A stretch of 64,000 nt of DNA, taken from NCBI GenBank assembly GCA_034114085.1, contig JAXEWB010000048.1, positions 1 to 64,000 on the forward strand, given 5' to 3'. Made by a program: the position numbers and the translations under genes. Below, piece after piece: positions 35,294-44,129 of the stretch. Every line of letters starts with the position of its first letter. Within the stretch, counting starts at the first letter, position 1. Origin of the DNA: Spiro-02 sp034114085. Its GTDB lineage: Bacteria > Spirochaetota > Spirochaetia > Sphaerochaetales > Sphaerochaetaceae. The notes under the pieces are model-generated. The model did not search any database and was not told the DNA's origin. It saw only the letters and a program-made list of their open reading frames with translations.

Positions 35294-35977
35294 CTATAGT
35301 CGGTCGATCGCCTTACGGAACGCGGCCACCGCCGCACCGATGGATTCACCGGAAAGTCCGGTCACCATCGCCCCGATCATGATGCCCGATATGCCGCAGG
35401 CCGCAAGCTGTTCCATTTCATCCGGGCGAATCGCCCGTTGAGTGGGAATCACTACGGGCAGATCGGTGTTCTTGCATATCCGTTCATACGTCATGAGCTC
35501 CCTCGCGGAAAGCGGCTGTCCGTAGGTGTCGGGATCCATGACCGAAGCTTCAAATACATCGGCCCCGGCTTTTGCGAGATAGGCAAGATCCGCGAGGTCG
35601 TAGGTGTTGTCGAAAGCGATCATCTTTTTCACCTTGTCGCAGCGAAGCAGCTCCAGCGGGGTATGGTGGGCGTACAGCGAAATGAATTCAAACCCCATGC
35701 CAACGATGTCGGAGTAGACCTTCCGCACCTGTTCCACGTCCTGTCCCGCCACGATGCCGCAAGGCCCCTTTGCATCGGAAAGTATTTGGGCGAGTTTGTC
35801 ACGTTCCTGCTCGAAAGTAGCGAATTGGTGCTGACTGGCATGATGGTGCAGGTTTACATGCACCTTGACGACATCCGCTCCATTGTCGAAGGCTATCTTG
35901 GCGAACTCCGGATTATTTTCCGGCAGACTCATGATCAACGTCGGCTTTTTCCGTGCCAACAGTTCCATATACCGCAC
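35294..35977 (-). CDS. TIM-barrel protein, NanE/indole-glycerol-phosphate-synthase-like fold
   Basis: 227 residues from the GTG at 35977, with AGGAGG seven bases upstream. Strand ends read TLIMSLPENNPEFAKIAFDNGADVVKVHV, CGIVAGQD, FISLYAHH, MIAFDNTYD, DVFEASVMDP, LPVVIPTQRAI and GISGIMIGAMVTG, the pattern of phosphate-binding (beta/alpha)8 barrels. It is not close enough to name an enzyme. Nine bases separate it from DUF4127 and 11 from the HyuA-type gene. Confidence 0.65.
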   Translation of the reverse strand: MRYMELLARKKPTLIMSLPENNPEFAKIAFDNGADVVKVHVNLHHHASQHQFATFEQERDKLAQILSDAKGPCGIVAGQDVEQVRKVYSDIVGMGFEFISLYAHHTPLELLRCDKVKKMIAFDNTYDLADLAYLAKAGADVFEASVMDPDTYGQPLSARELMTYERICKNTDLPVVIPTQRAIRPDEMEQLAACGISGIMIGAMVTGLSGESIGAAVAAFRKAIDRL

Positions 35978-35988
35978 GACATGTCCTC

Positions 35989-38145
35989 CTATTTCCTTCT
36001 GTTGATGAAAACGACGACCGGTTCATTCTCCGGCAGTCCTTCCAATTCGATGCCGACCAGGCTCTTCAACTGGTCGTAATTCAGTATCGTCGAGAAATCC
36101 GCGATCCGGTTGCCATGGAGGATGAATACTTCCGGCAACACCATCCCCACATCGTTGTACTCCGATTCCCGTTCAATAAATCCATGAATGGCGGCCATAT
36201 CTTTCGCCGTGCATTGATGGACGGCTCCACGGTTTGATTGCAGCTTGACCACTCCATTGCTGTCAAGAACCCTGTACTGCTGCACGTTTTTCTTTAACAG
36301 CCCGAACAATTGTTTCTGTATCATCATATGCCCGTAAATGGAAAGCCGGGAGGTCCGCGCCGCTTTCTGGACTTGCGATGTGTCGCACTTGAAGGCTTCG
36401 GCGGCTTTGCGGAGCTTTTCATCTTCAGTGATATCCGCCGTTTCATGGGCGTCCTTGTCCATCCTGAACGCTCCTGTGGCTATCGCCCTGAGTATGTTCT
36501 TGCTCTGGTCGACCTCGATTTGGACTTCGATGGTCGCCGGATCCGCGCCCATGGCGTCCAGCCGTCCTACGGCTTCCTTTCGGATGCCTACGATATCCTG
36601 TTCCGAGGGATTGATGACGGACCATTCAACGCAATCCCTAAGCATCGCGAGCGCCGCGCCGATAGCCGAAATCACCTCCGCTTTCGGGGCGATGAGATGC
36701 TTCATCCCCATGCGGTTTCCCAGCCAGGGAACGACGGCGGTCGCGCCTCCACCGCCTCCGACCAGGGATACCAACGTCGGATCCAGTTCATATTCGGCCA
36801 ACAGGCCGTCGACTACGGGACGGATCTTGGCAATCGCTTTGTCCAAGATCGCTGTAGCGAATTCCCGGGCGGTTTCCCCATATGCAGAGGCAATCTGTGT
36901 GAACACGTCGAGCACCGTATCCTGTTGATTGTACGCATAGTCGCCAGGTTTCGTCATCTCCATGACGATGGAGGCATCGGTCAGTGTAATAGCGAATCGT
37001 TTGCCGTTCGGATTGACCGCCACCAGATAGTCCGACGGATCGTTCTCCATCGGCTGTACCAACTGGGGCTGCACCTGCTTCAATTCTTTCGGGTCGCTGA
37101 ACGCGATGTACCCGAGATTCGCGATATGGGCGCTGCGGGGGCCTACTTCGTGAACCTCCGACCCTTTCATCCGTACCATAGAGCCGCCGCCGATGCCGAC
37201 CGTGCGTGAATCCAGCGTCTTGAGGTAGGTGAGATGTCCTCCGACGGAAGCGCTTTTGCTCATCGCCTTGCCGTTCTTGATCGCGGAGATGTCCGTACTG
37301 GTGCCTCCGACCTCCAGAAAGATGCCGTCGGAGATTTTCGCGTACATCAACGCCGCGGCGATTCCTGCGGCTGGGCCGCTGAGCATCGTCAGGATTGGAC
37401 GCCGTTTCATCTGCTCGAGATCCATGACTCCGCCATCGCTCCTCATGATCATCAGAGGAGCCTTGATGCCGCTTTCCTTGACGCTTCTATCTGTCAGGAG
37501 CGCGGTCGAAGTCATCTTGGGAAGGATACTGGCGTTGATGACCGCCGTCCTGGTCCTGACCTTCAGTCCGTAAAGCTGCGAAATCTCATGGCTTGCGGTC
37601 GCCGGGAATCCACCCTCCACCGCCAGATCCACCACTTTATCTTCGTTCTGGGAATCATCGACGCTGAACGCTTCGGTTGCGACGATTACCTCACAACCAT
37701 CCTTTTTCATCTCTGTGAGGATATTCCGTATCGTTTGGTCCGAGAACTCCCCGGAGCCGGTGTTGATATATGCATGCTTCGTCGAGAGGAACTTCCCCTG
37801 GCTCAGCTCAAGGTTTTTCACTTGCGTATCGGCTTTCGCCCGCAGGCTTTCCAAGCCTTTGCCCATGCCTATGATGCCGACCTTCGCCACATCGCCTTCA
37901 AGCAGCGCGTTGGTCGCCTGTGTCGTACTATGGGCCACGAACCGTATTTCGTCGCTGGAGGCGCGGGCTTGCTCCAGTACGTCGTGGAATACTGTGATGA
38001 TTCCTTCTGAAACGGAATCCTTTGAGGAATGGGTAGTAGGCGTGACCGCATGGGCTATGATTTGATTGTCCGGCTGCTGTACCGCGACGGCATGGGTAAA
38101 TGTACCGCCGACGTCTATGCCTACAAGAATCGTTCTTTCATTCAT
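35989..38145 (-). CDS. Hydantoinase/oxoprolinase family protein, HyuA-type, no HyuB partner
   Basis: 718 residues from the ATG at 38145. Actin-like ATPase motifs: ILVGIDVGGTFTHAVAV (phosphate 1), HSTTQATNALLEGDVAKVG, ILTMLSGPAAGIAAAL, FLEVGGTSTDISAIKNG and a glycine-rich LVGGGGGATAVVPWLG. These place it in the HyuA/oxoprolinase-A group, which uses ATP to phosphorylate an amide or carbonyl before ring opening or carboxylation. The usual adjacent HyuB gene is missing, and a C-terminal region of about 150 residues is extra. It may act alone on a lactam or ketone. Central gene of the operon. Confidence 0.85.
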   Translation of the reverse strand: MNERTILVGIDVGGTFTHAVAVQQPDNQIIAHAVTPTTHSSKDSVSEGIITVFHDVLEQARASSDEIRFVAHSTTQATNALLEGDVAKVGIIGMGKGLESLRAKADTQVKNLELSQGKFLSTKHAYINTGSGEFSDQTIRNILTEMKKDGCEVIVATEAFSVDDSQNEDKVVDLAVEGGFPATASHEISQLYGLKVRTRTAVINASILPKMTSTALLTDRSVKESGIKAPLMIMRSDGGVMDLEQMKRRPILTMLSGPAAGIAAALMYAKISDGIFLEVGGTSTDISAIKNGKAMSKSASVGGHLTYLKTLDSRTVGIGGGSMVRMKGSEVHEVGPRSAHIANLGYIAFSDPKELKQVQPQLVQPMENDPSDYLVAVNPNGKRFAITLTDASIVMEMTKPGDYAYNQQDTVLDVFTQIASAYGETAREFATAILDKAIAKIRPVVDGLLAEYELDPTLVSLVGGGGGATAVVPWLGNRMGMKHLIAPKAEVISAIGAALAMLRDCVEWSVINPSEQDIVGIRKEAVGRLDAMGADPATIEVQIEVDQSKNILRAIATGAFRMDKDAHETADITEDEKLRKAAEAFKCDTSQVQKAARTSRLSIYGHMMIQKQLFGLLKKNVQQYRVLDSNGVVKLQSNRGAVHQCTAKDMAAIHGFIERESEYNDVGMVLPEVFILHGNRIADFSTILNYDQLKSLVGIELEGLPENEPVVVFINRRK

Positions 38146-38211
38146 GAATGTGTACCACCAAAAGGAGAGGGGAGGCCGGATTCCCCGGTCCCCCGTGTCA
38201 ATCAATACAAG

Positions 38212-39513
38212 CTACATGTAGAGGAAGCCTGCGACGATCAGTCCGATGATCGCGGCGCCCCATACATATGGAATCGTTTTGCGGAGGATGTCGTTGACAT
38301 CGACTCCCGTACTCGCCGCCGTCCATACGTTATGGGTGTTGGTCGGATCGCAGATACCCTGTAGCTGCCCAGTGCTCATCAGGGCAGCCATGATCGCCAA
38401 TGCGGGCATTTGTCCGGTGGTCATCATGATCGCTCCGATACCAAGCCCAAGCCCCCAGACGTTGAACGGGCCCCGATACAACGCCAACGGCGCCAGAATC
38501 GAGAAGAACAAGATGTAAGTGATGCTATGCGAAGGCAGGATTGATGCGAGTTGCGGGCCGATATGGGCTGTGACCCTCGGGTCCATGACGACCTTGAGCA
38601 GCATACCGATCCCGATCATCAAGAAGATTGCCCCCGCGGAATCACTGATTCCCTGGGTGACCGCCTTGGTCAGTTGTTTCATCGAGTCCTTGTTGATTGT
38701 CGTCAACAGGCAATAGAGAATCGCCACGACAAAACCCGTAATGATGTCCACCTTCAGGCCAAGCACCATGATTAACGGGATGATGGGGGAAAGCAACGCC
38801 CACCAATGGACTTTCTTTGCCGGAGCGGTTTCTTCGGCGGGAGCTGGCCAGGCGGTTTTCTTTTCCCGTCTGAAAAGCCTGCCTCCGCGTTTCGTCTCAA
38901 CGACGACGAACAGGATGCCGACTAGGACGAAAATCGCACCGAGGAAGTAGGCGAATGATCGTATCTGTTCGACGGTCAGACCCAATGCGCTGATATACAG
39001 CCCCCAGTTGGCGAAATTAAAGATTCCTCCGGTACTCAGGGCGAACAGCAGGATGCAGCCGGCCGTAAGCGGGGCGATTCCCACGCTGGTCATGATCGGT
39101 AGCACGATTGTTCCAATCATGATGACCGCGCCTAGACCGCCCAGCGTAGTGAACAGCAGGCTCAACACTAGCAGAAAAGCAATTCCCAAGACCAGCGGAC
39201 GGTCGCCGGCAAGCTCCGACACCTTGCGGACGATGGTTTCCGCGATGCCCGAGGTCTTGATCATCTGCGCCAGAATCGCACCGAAGATCAGCATGAACAT
39301 CGACGATGCCAGACGTCCGGGGCCATCGACGAACAGTAGTGTCAGTATACCGGGGGATGTCGTGCCGTCGACGACGACATTGGTAAACGGTATACCTGCT
39401 ACCAGGGCGATCAAAAAAGCCATCAACGGCAATGCGAACATAGCCGACAGCTTCTTTGTGTACATAAGTACGCACATGACAACGAAAATGATGATGATTA
39501 ACGCTGTTGTCAT
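38212..39513 (-). CDS. GntP/CitM-type organic acid transporter
   Basis: 433 residues with 11-12 membrane helices. The sequence has LYTKK-like entry, LVLSLLFTTLGGLGAVIMIGTIVLPIM, a hydrophilic centre with AWPAPAEETAPAKK, and ILAPLALYRGPFNVWGLGLG with QGICDPTNTHNVW near the end. This fits the ion-transporter superfamily proteins that import gluconate, citrate or similar acids. GGAGGAG precedes the ATG. Presumably imports the operon substrate, suggesting an organic acid or lactam. Confidence 0.82.
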   Translation of the reverse strand: MTTALIIIIFVVMCVLMYTKKLSAMFALPLMAFLIALVAGIPFTNVVVDGTTSPGILTLLFVDGPGRLASSMFMLIFGAILAQMIKTSGIAETIVRKVSELAGDRPLVLGIAFLLVLSLLFTTLGGLGAVIMIGTIVLPIMTSVGIAPLTAGCILLFALSTGGIFNFANWGLYISALGLTVEQIRSFAYFLGAIFVLVGILFVVVETKRGGRLFRREKKTAWPAPAEETAPAKKVHWWALLSPIIPLIMVLGLKVDIITGFVVAILYCLLTTINKDSMKQLTKAVTQGISDSAGAIFLMIGIGMLLKVVMDPRVTAHIGPQLASILPSHSITYILFFSILAPLALYRGPFNVWGLGLGIGAIMMTTGQMPALAIMAALMSTGQLQGICDPTNTHNVWTAASTGVDVNDILRKTIPYVWGAAIIGLIVAGFLYM

Positions 39514-39543
39514 TTTCTCTCCTCCTGAACGGTCTCCCCGTTG

Positions 39544-40461
39544 CTACATAATAAAGTAAATGGACTTGAACCAGCCTTTTTGCGCTGTGATCGCCATTCC
39601 CTTTGCCAAATTGAATTCTTCTTCCTCCATCACCGTCACAAGTTCAGGCAATTTCTGTTGAGCCGCAAACGCTTTCTGACGAATTTCTGGACTTGTATAT
39701 TTGACGATCATCGCCTCTGGCGAGAACAATAGCCGGTATTCCTCTATATGGTCGAGAAATACGTCAACTGATCGCAGTTGACCCGCCATGTTGTCCTTGC
39801 CCCTGCAAATCTCATTGTCGATGACGATGCCAAGTTTCGACTGGGAAGATTCATAAAAACAAAGGTAGTTCGCCATTCCCTTGGTTCTCCCGAGCAATCC
39901 TTCCTCCACCGTCGCTCCGTTGCTCCTGTGGTCGATCGTCGTGTACACGAGGAACTGACGTTCAATGATTTCCTTGAGATGCACCAACTCCCAGCGGTAT
40001 TCGGGAGAATCAATGACCACCTGTTCCTGAATGTCTATTTTTCCATTGATCCCTATTCCGATGCCAAGCAACTTTGGGTATATCTTGGTAATCGCAGATA
40101 TGGACTGGAGCAGAGTGGTGATCACTGGAATCTGTTCCGGCAACGAAACCTGCCTTGACTGCAAGGTGGTGTTCTCGCAATCAGTGACACAGATTCCCAT
40201 TTGTCTGGCATGAAGCTCAATGCCGACAAAAAAGCCATAATCCGGATTGAGCCGGTAGATCGTGGCGCGTCGTCCTCCTATGGAGTTTTTCATTCCAATC
40301 GACAGGACAAGCTGTTTTTTCAGTAGGCTATTGATGGAATCCGAGACGGTAGTGTTGCTTAGACCCGTCAGCTGGACCAATTCTGCCTTCGTCGCTTCCC
40401 GCTTTGACAGCAGGCAGGTCATGATGTTGGTCAGGTTCTGAATCTTCATTTGGTCCAGCAT
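39544..40461 (-). CDS. ROK/NagC-like transcriptional regulator
   Basis: 305 residues. The N-terminal winged helix includes EATKAELVQLTGLSNTTVSDSINSLLKKQLV and SIGGRRATIYRLNPDYGF, as in XylR/NagC regulators. The rest is a ROK actin-like domain (GIGIGINGKIDI, ATVEEGLLGRTKG) that lacks the CxCGxxGCxE zinc motif and is shorter than most ROK proteins. It is the first gene of the operon, next to a perfect 14-3-14 dyad, and probably autoregulates it. Confidence 0.85.
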   Translation of the reverse strand: MLDQMKIQNLTNIMTCLLSKREATKAELVQLTGLSNTTVSDSINSLLKKQLVLSIGMKNSIGGRRATIYRLNPDYGFFVGIELHARQMGICVTDCENTTLQSRQVSLPEQIPVITTLLQSISAITKIYPKLLGIGIGINGKIDIQEQVVIDSPEYRWELVHLKEIIERQFLVYTTIDHRSNGATVEEGLLGRTKGMANYLCFYESSQSKLGIVIDNEICRGKDNMAGQLRSVDVFLDHIEEYRLLFSPEAMIVKYTSPEIRQKAFAAQQKLPELVTVMEEEEFNLAKGMAITAQKGWFKSIYFIM

Positions 40462-40480
40462 GCCGGATATCCCCTTTTTT

Positions 40481-40511
40481 GATACTTTTTACGAAGCTCG
40501 TAAAAAGTATC
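40481..40511. promoter_or_regulatory. Perfect 14-3-14 inverted repeat, operator of the ROK operon
   Basis: GATACTTTTTACGA and TCGTAAAAAGTATC are exact inverted arms separated by AGC. The repeat ends 20 bases before the regulator ATG at 40461, on the promoter side. Long AT-rich dyads like this are the usual sites of XylR/NagC-type dimers. Confidence 0.8.
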
Positions 40512-40969
40512 CGAACTTAGACTACCACTACTTTTCCCAGCTGTCAACAAAAGATGTTGTTCGTTGATGAACGCCGCCAATGGGCGGGTGATTCCTCAAT
40601 GGTCGATGTCTGCTCAATGGACGCCAACGGGTAGTGATAACCATGGCCGCCGCTGAAAGATTATTATTTTTAACTGGCTGGATTGTCGGAGTTGATGATC
40701 TACGGCTGTCCGCGATTCTTGTCTTGGACATATCGCTTTCGGAATAAACAGGGTTTTGACGGTAAATGGAGAGTCTGGTGGATAATGGATATGTGTAACG
40801 GATAGCGAGCCGATGGCGAGTGTGTTTTCCATCTCCGGTACATGATCATGGATCAGCGTTTCACAAGATGAATCTTTCGTCCTGCAATCAGTAAAAACAA
40901 TCATGCGTATCGTCACGGGCCGTCCGGCCCTCTATGCAGTTTTCTGTTGTTGGAGTATGCTCATGTTCC
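40512..40969. other. Intergenic region between the divergent ROK operon and EamA gene
   Basis: About 460 bases without a recognised gene or further repeat; it should hold the promoters of both flanking units. Confidence 0.5.
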
Positions 40970-41878
40970 ATGGAAAATAGAACCGTCGCCGCCCATCTTT
41001 GCGCACTGACCGCCATGCTCGTATGGGGTACTACGTTGGTGTCGATGAAATACCTGTTCGGAGTCTTGGAACCGATTGAATTGCTGTTCATCCGCTTCTG
41101 CATCAGCTATCTGGTGCTATTTGTACTTCATCCGCACCTGCATATGGACAGCCTGTCATGGAAAAGGGAAGGGCTGTTCGCTTTGACCGGGCTGATCGGG
41201 GTGACTTCCTATTATATGTTTGAGTCGTATGCGGTGACCCTGACGCTTTCTGCGAATGTCGCCATTATCGTGGCGATGGCGCCGCTTTGTACCGCGTTGC
41301 TGGGCAAGCTGTTCGGCGGCGCAAGGCTTGGCCGAAGTTTCTTCATCGGGTTCGTATTCGCTATCTGCGGCGTCGTCCTCGTGGAGTTCAACGGCAATAT
41401 TACGCTGAGCATTTCTCCTGCGGGCGATGCGCTTGCTTTTATCGCTGCAATTTGCTGGGCCGTATATTCAATGCTGTTGCTGAAGGTCGATCATCTGGGC
41501 TTGCCGTTGCTGTATAGTACCCGCCGTATCTTCTTCTATGGCATCCTGGGGCTACTTCCTTGTCTTCCATTTACGGGCTTTTCCGTTTCCCTGTCCGATT
41601 TTGCCTCTTTGCCCGTTGTACTGAATGTGCTGTATCTGGCGGTAATCGCTTCAGCCTGCTGTTATCTGATTTGGAACCACGCCGTTGTCGTCTTGGGTGA
41701 TAGTGTGACGATTGTCTACATCTATCTACTTCCGCTTATCTCCATGCTCGCGGGATATCTTGTGTTTGATGAACCTGTCACGTGGATGGGAATTCTCGGG
41801 GCCGGATTGATTATCTGCGGACTGGCCGTCTCGCAAAGGACGAAATCTGGAAAAATTCCGTCTAATAAGGTAGAATAA
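40970..41878 (+). CDS. EamA/DMT-family transporter
   Basis: 302 residues from the ATG at 40970; the ribosome-binding site is unclear and an in-frame ATG at 40934 is possible. Ten helices in two EamA repeats: LTAMLVWGTTLVSMKYLF with FIRFCISYLVLF, and a second half from AFIAAICWAVYSMLLLK to YLVFDEPVTWMGILGAGLIICGL. Probably exports an amino acid or metabolite. Confidence 0.88.
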   Translation: MENRTVAAHLCALTAMLVWGTTLVSMKYLFGVLEPIELLFIRFCISYLVLFVLHPHLHMDSLSWKREGLFALTGLIGVTSYYMFESYAVTLTLSANVAIIVAMAPLCTALLGKLFGGARLGRSFFIGFVFAICGVVLVEFNGNITLSISPAGDALAFIAAICWAVYSMLLLKVDHLGLPLLYSTRRIFFYGILGLLPCLPFTGFSVSLSDFASLPVVLNVLYLAVIASACCYLIWNHAVVVLGDSVTIVYIYLLPLISMLAGYLVFDEPVTWMGILGAGLIICGLAVSQRTKSGKIPSNKVE

Positions 41879-41902
41879 GGCAATTGAGTTTAAGATATTG
41901 AA

Positions 41903-41928
41903 CAAAATGTTATTATAATGACATTTTG
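41903..41928. repeat. 8-10-8 inverted repeat between eamA and asd
   Basis: CAAAATGT and ACATTTTG are perfect arms with a 10-base AT-rich spacer, 25 bases after the EamA stop. No T-run follows. It could be an operator for asd or a weak terminator. Confidence 0.4.
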
Positions 41929-42085
41929 ATAAAATTTATAACAAATTGTTGTCGAACCTATTGCCCTTTACGCCACAAAAGCGATACTGTACCTTGCAAC
42001 ACGAGGCTGTAGCGCCATCGAGTTGAATCCAGATCATCGTCGGAACCCGCGATGTGGTTGGAAGCTATACGGGGGAGTTTGTACT

Positions 42086-43108
42086 ATGGACAACAAGATC
42101 AAAGTATCGGTTATCGGTGCTACCGGGGCAGTAGGCCAGGTATTCATGTGGATGCTTGCGGACCATCCGTGGTTCGAGGTCAGCTATGTTACGGCTTCCG
42201 CCGCTCGTGTAGGACAGAAATATGCCTCTACCGTACATTGGGTGCTGCCGTTTGAGATGCCCTCGTCCATCCGTGATATGGAAGTCCGAGAATTCAATTT
42301 CGATGCGATGAAGGAAGCCGGAGTCAGGATCGTGTTCTCCGCGTTGCCCGCCGCCGTCGCTTCTGAAGCGGAACCGCAGCTGCGTGCCAATGGTTTCTGC
42401 GTATTCTCCAATGCCGCGGCGATGCGGTACGATTCCGATGTACCTATCCTGATTCCTGAAACCAATGTTGACCAGCTCGACTTGGTTCGTAAACAGGGAT
42501 ATCCCCAGACTGGTTGCGTTGTCACTAACGCCAACTGCGTTACCACTGGCTTGGCCATGGCTCTCGCTCCGCTCCGTCAGTTCGGAATCAAAACCGTTAC
42601 AATCAATTCCTACCAGTCCGTCAGCGGCGCTGGGTATCCCGGCTTGTCGTCTTTCGACATTACCGACAACTGCATTCCGTTCATCAAAGGTGAAGAAGAG
42701 AAGATCGAGAAGGAAATCAAGAAGATTCTGTCTATCAATCCCGATGTCTATGCCTACACCGTCCGTGTGCCCGTCATGTTCGGACATTTGGAAACCGTCT
42801 GGCTCGATCTTGAGCAGGATGTTGAGATTGAGGACATTATCAAGGCTTGGGCTGATTTTAAAGTTGTGACCGAATTGCCATCCACTCCGGAACAGCCCGT
42901 CGTCTATGGCGCGGAGGATACCTTCCCGCAGCCGAAGTACGCCTTCTGGGGCAATCCAAGGGGCATGGTCGTCTATACCGGCCGCGTCAAGAAAAAGAAC
43001 GGCAAAATCGGGTTCTGCCTGCTGGTCAATAATATCGTCAAGGGAGCCGCGGGCGGGTCGATTCAGAATGCCGAGGCTTTCGTCGAGCGCTTCGGCCTGC
43101 TCGGGTAA
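42086..43108 (+). CDS. asd: Aspartate-semialdehyde dehydrogenase
   Basis: 340 residues from the ATG at 42086, with GGGGGAG eight bases upstream. NADP-binding GATGAVGQVF at the N-terminus; catalytic Cys in VTNANCVTTG; substrate-binding SYQSVSGAGYPG and a C-terminal His in VMFGHLETVW. Converts aspartyl phosphate to the semialdehyde for lysine, threonine, methionine and diaminopimelate synthesis. Belongs to the longer archaeal/fungal-like form more than the E. coli form. Single gene. Confidence 0.95.
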   Translation: MDNKIKVSVIGATGAVGQVFMWMLADHPWFEVSYVTASAARVGQKYASTVHWVLPFEMPSSIRDMEVREFNFDAMKEAGVRIVFSALPAAVASEAEPQLRANGFCVFSNAAAMRYDSDVPILIPETNVDQLDLVRKQGYPQTGCVVTNANCVTTGLAMALAPLRQFGIKTVTINSYQSVSGAGYPGLSSFDITDNCIPFIKGEEEKIEKEIKKILSINPDVYAYTVRVPVMFGHLETVWLDLEQDVEIEDIIKAWADFKVVTELPSTPEQPVVYGAEDTFPQPKYAFWGNPRGMVVYTGRVKKKNGKIGFCLLVNNIVKGAAGGSIQNAEAFVERFGLLG

Positions 43109-43425
43109 TCAGTCTACTCCCGTCGTCACCGTGACGGGGCCGTACCCATGGCACTGTCCCCGTCTGACGGTCGAGTAATGTTGATGTAGCCACGTTGATT
43201 CGTAGATGATTTTTCGTGCGTGGCAGATTCTCCCAAGACACTCCATACGGTCTGTAGATGGAAGTATTTCCGCTACGGGCCGTTTTTCATTCCATTCTTT
43301 TACTTGCACATGTGGTGCGATACGACAGTATCACGACCGCACCAACAATGCTGTTTTGTCGCATATAGATGCGGCAGAGGGGCTATGCGTCCAACCAAGC
43401 TCCTATGATGCTATAGGACTGGAAG
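43109..43425. other. Intergenic region with a hairpin after asd
   Basis: CCCGTC at 43119-43124 and GACGGG at 43133-43138 form a hairpin 11 bases after the asd stop, without a T-run. The remainder shows no recognisable gene. Confidence 0.45.
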
Positions 43426-44076
43426 TCATTTCGCCGGAGCAAAACCAAGATCATCAAGCCAAACATCAACTGTCCGCAGGGTTTCCTGGTACGACGATTG
43501 CGCCGTTCTGCCTCGGATTGCAAGTCCCTCCATGATTTTCGCTCCTGGAGCGGCTTCCGATATACTGCGGACCGTACCCGACAGGCCGCTTCCTTCGTGG
43601 GTAGAGAACGGAACAATGGTCTTGCCCGAGAAATTATGGTTTTCCAGGAATGTGTATACCGCCATTGGAAGATCGTTCCACCAGATGGGATATCCGAGGA
43701 ATATCACATCATACTCATCAATCCCGATATCTTTGGACAACGGCGGTCGTGCGTTGGCAGCTTGTTCCTGCCGTGCGACATCCGTACATTCCTGATATCC
43801 CGTTGGATATGGCACTTTGGTCTGGAGTTGGAATATCGTGCCTTGGACCCGTTCGTTGATGATTTCCGCGACAATCTCCGTATTGCCCTTTTCTATAACG
43901 CCCACATGGTAGTTTTCCCCCGTTCGGGAGAAATAGACTACAAGGACATGCTCTTTGGACGATGCCGCCGTTACATGAGGCGTTTCAATGGAACTGCTTT
44001 CTTCTGCTCCATTGGCGCTGATATAGGCCATGGACAGGAGGAGAAAGGCTGTAGTAAGTAAAAGAAGTCTTTTCAT
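43426..44076 (-). CDS. Exported flavodoxin-like protein
   Basis: 216 residues from the ATG at 44076. A signal peptide (MKRLLLLTTAFLLLSMAYISANG) precedes a flavodoxin fold: VLVVYFSRTGENYHVGVIEKGNT is the FMN phosphate loop, DEYDVIFLGYPIWWNDLPMAVYTFLE the second loop with the stacking Trp, and TIVPFSTHEGSGLSGTV the third. It resembles the flavodoxin_4 family of reductases. Lies 53 bases downstream of the SDR gene, so probably one transcript. Confidence 0.85.
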   Translation of the reverse strand: MKRLLLLTTAFLLLSMAYISANGAEESSSIETPHVTAASSKEHVLVVYFSRTGENYHVGVIEKGNTEIVAEIINERVQGTIFQLQTKVPYPTGYQECTDVARQEQAANARPPLSKDIGIDEYDVIFLGYPIWWNDLPMAVYTFLENHNFSGKTIVPFSTHEGSGLSGTVRSISEAAPGAKIMEGLAIRGRTAQSSYQETLRTVDVWLDDLGFAPAK

Positions 44077-44129
44077 CTCTCTTAATCCTTTTGATTTGAT
44101 TCGGCAAGCTACGCTCACCGTAAAGAAGA

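Noticed and set aside
36310..37209. A 299-codon plus-strand frame inside the HyuA-type gene
   Set aside because: Antisense shadow of a well-supported gene.
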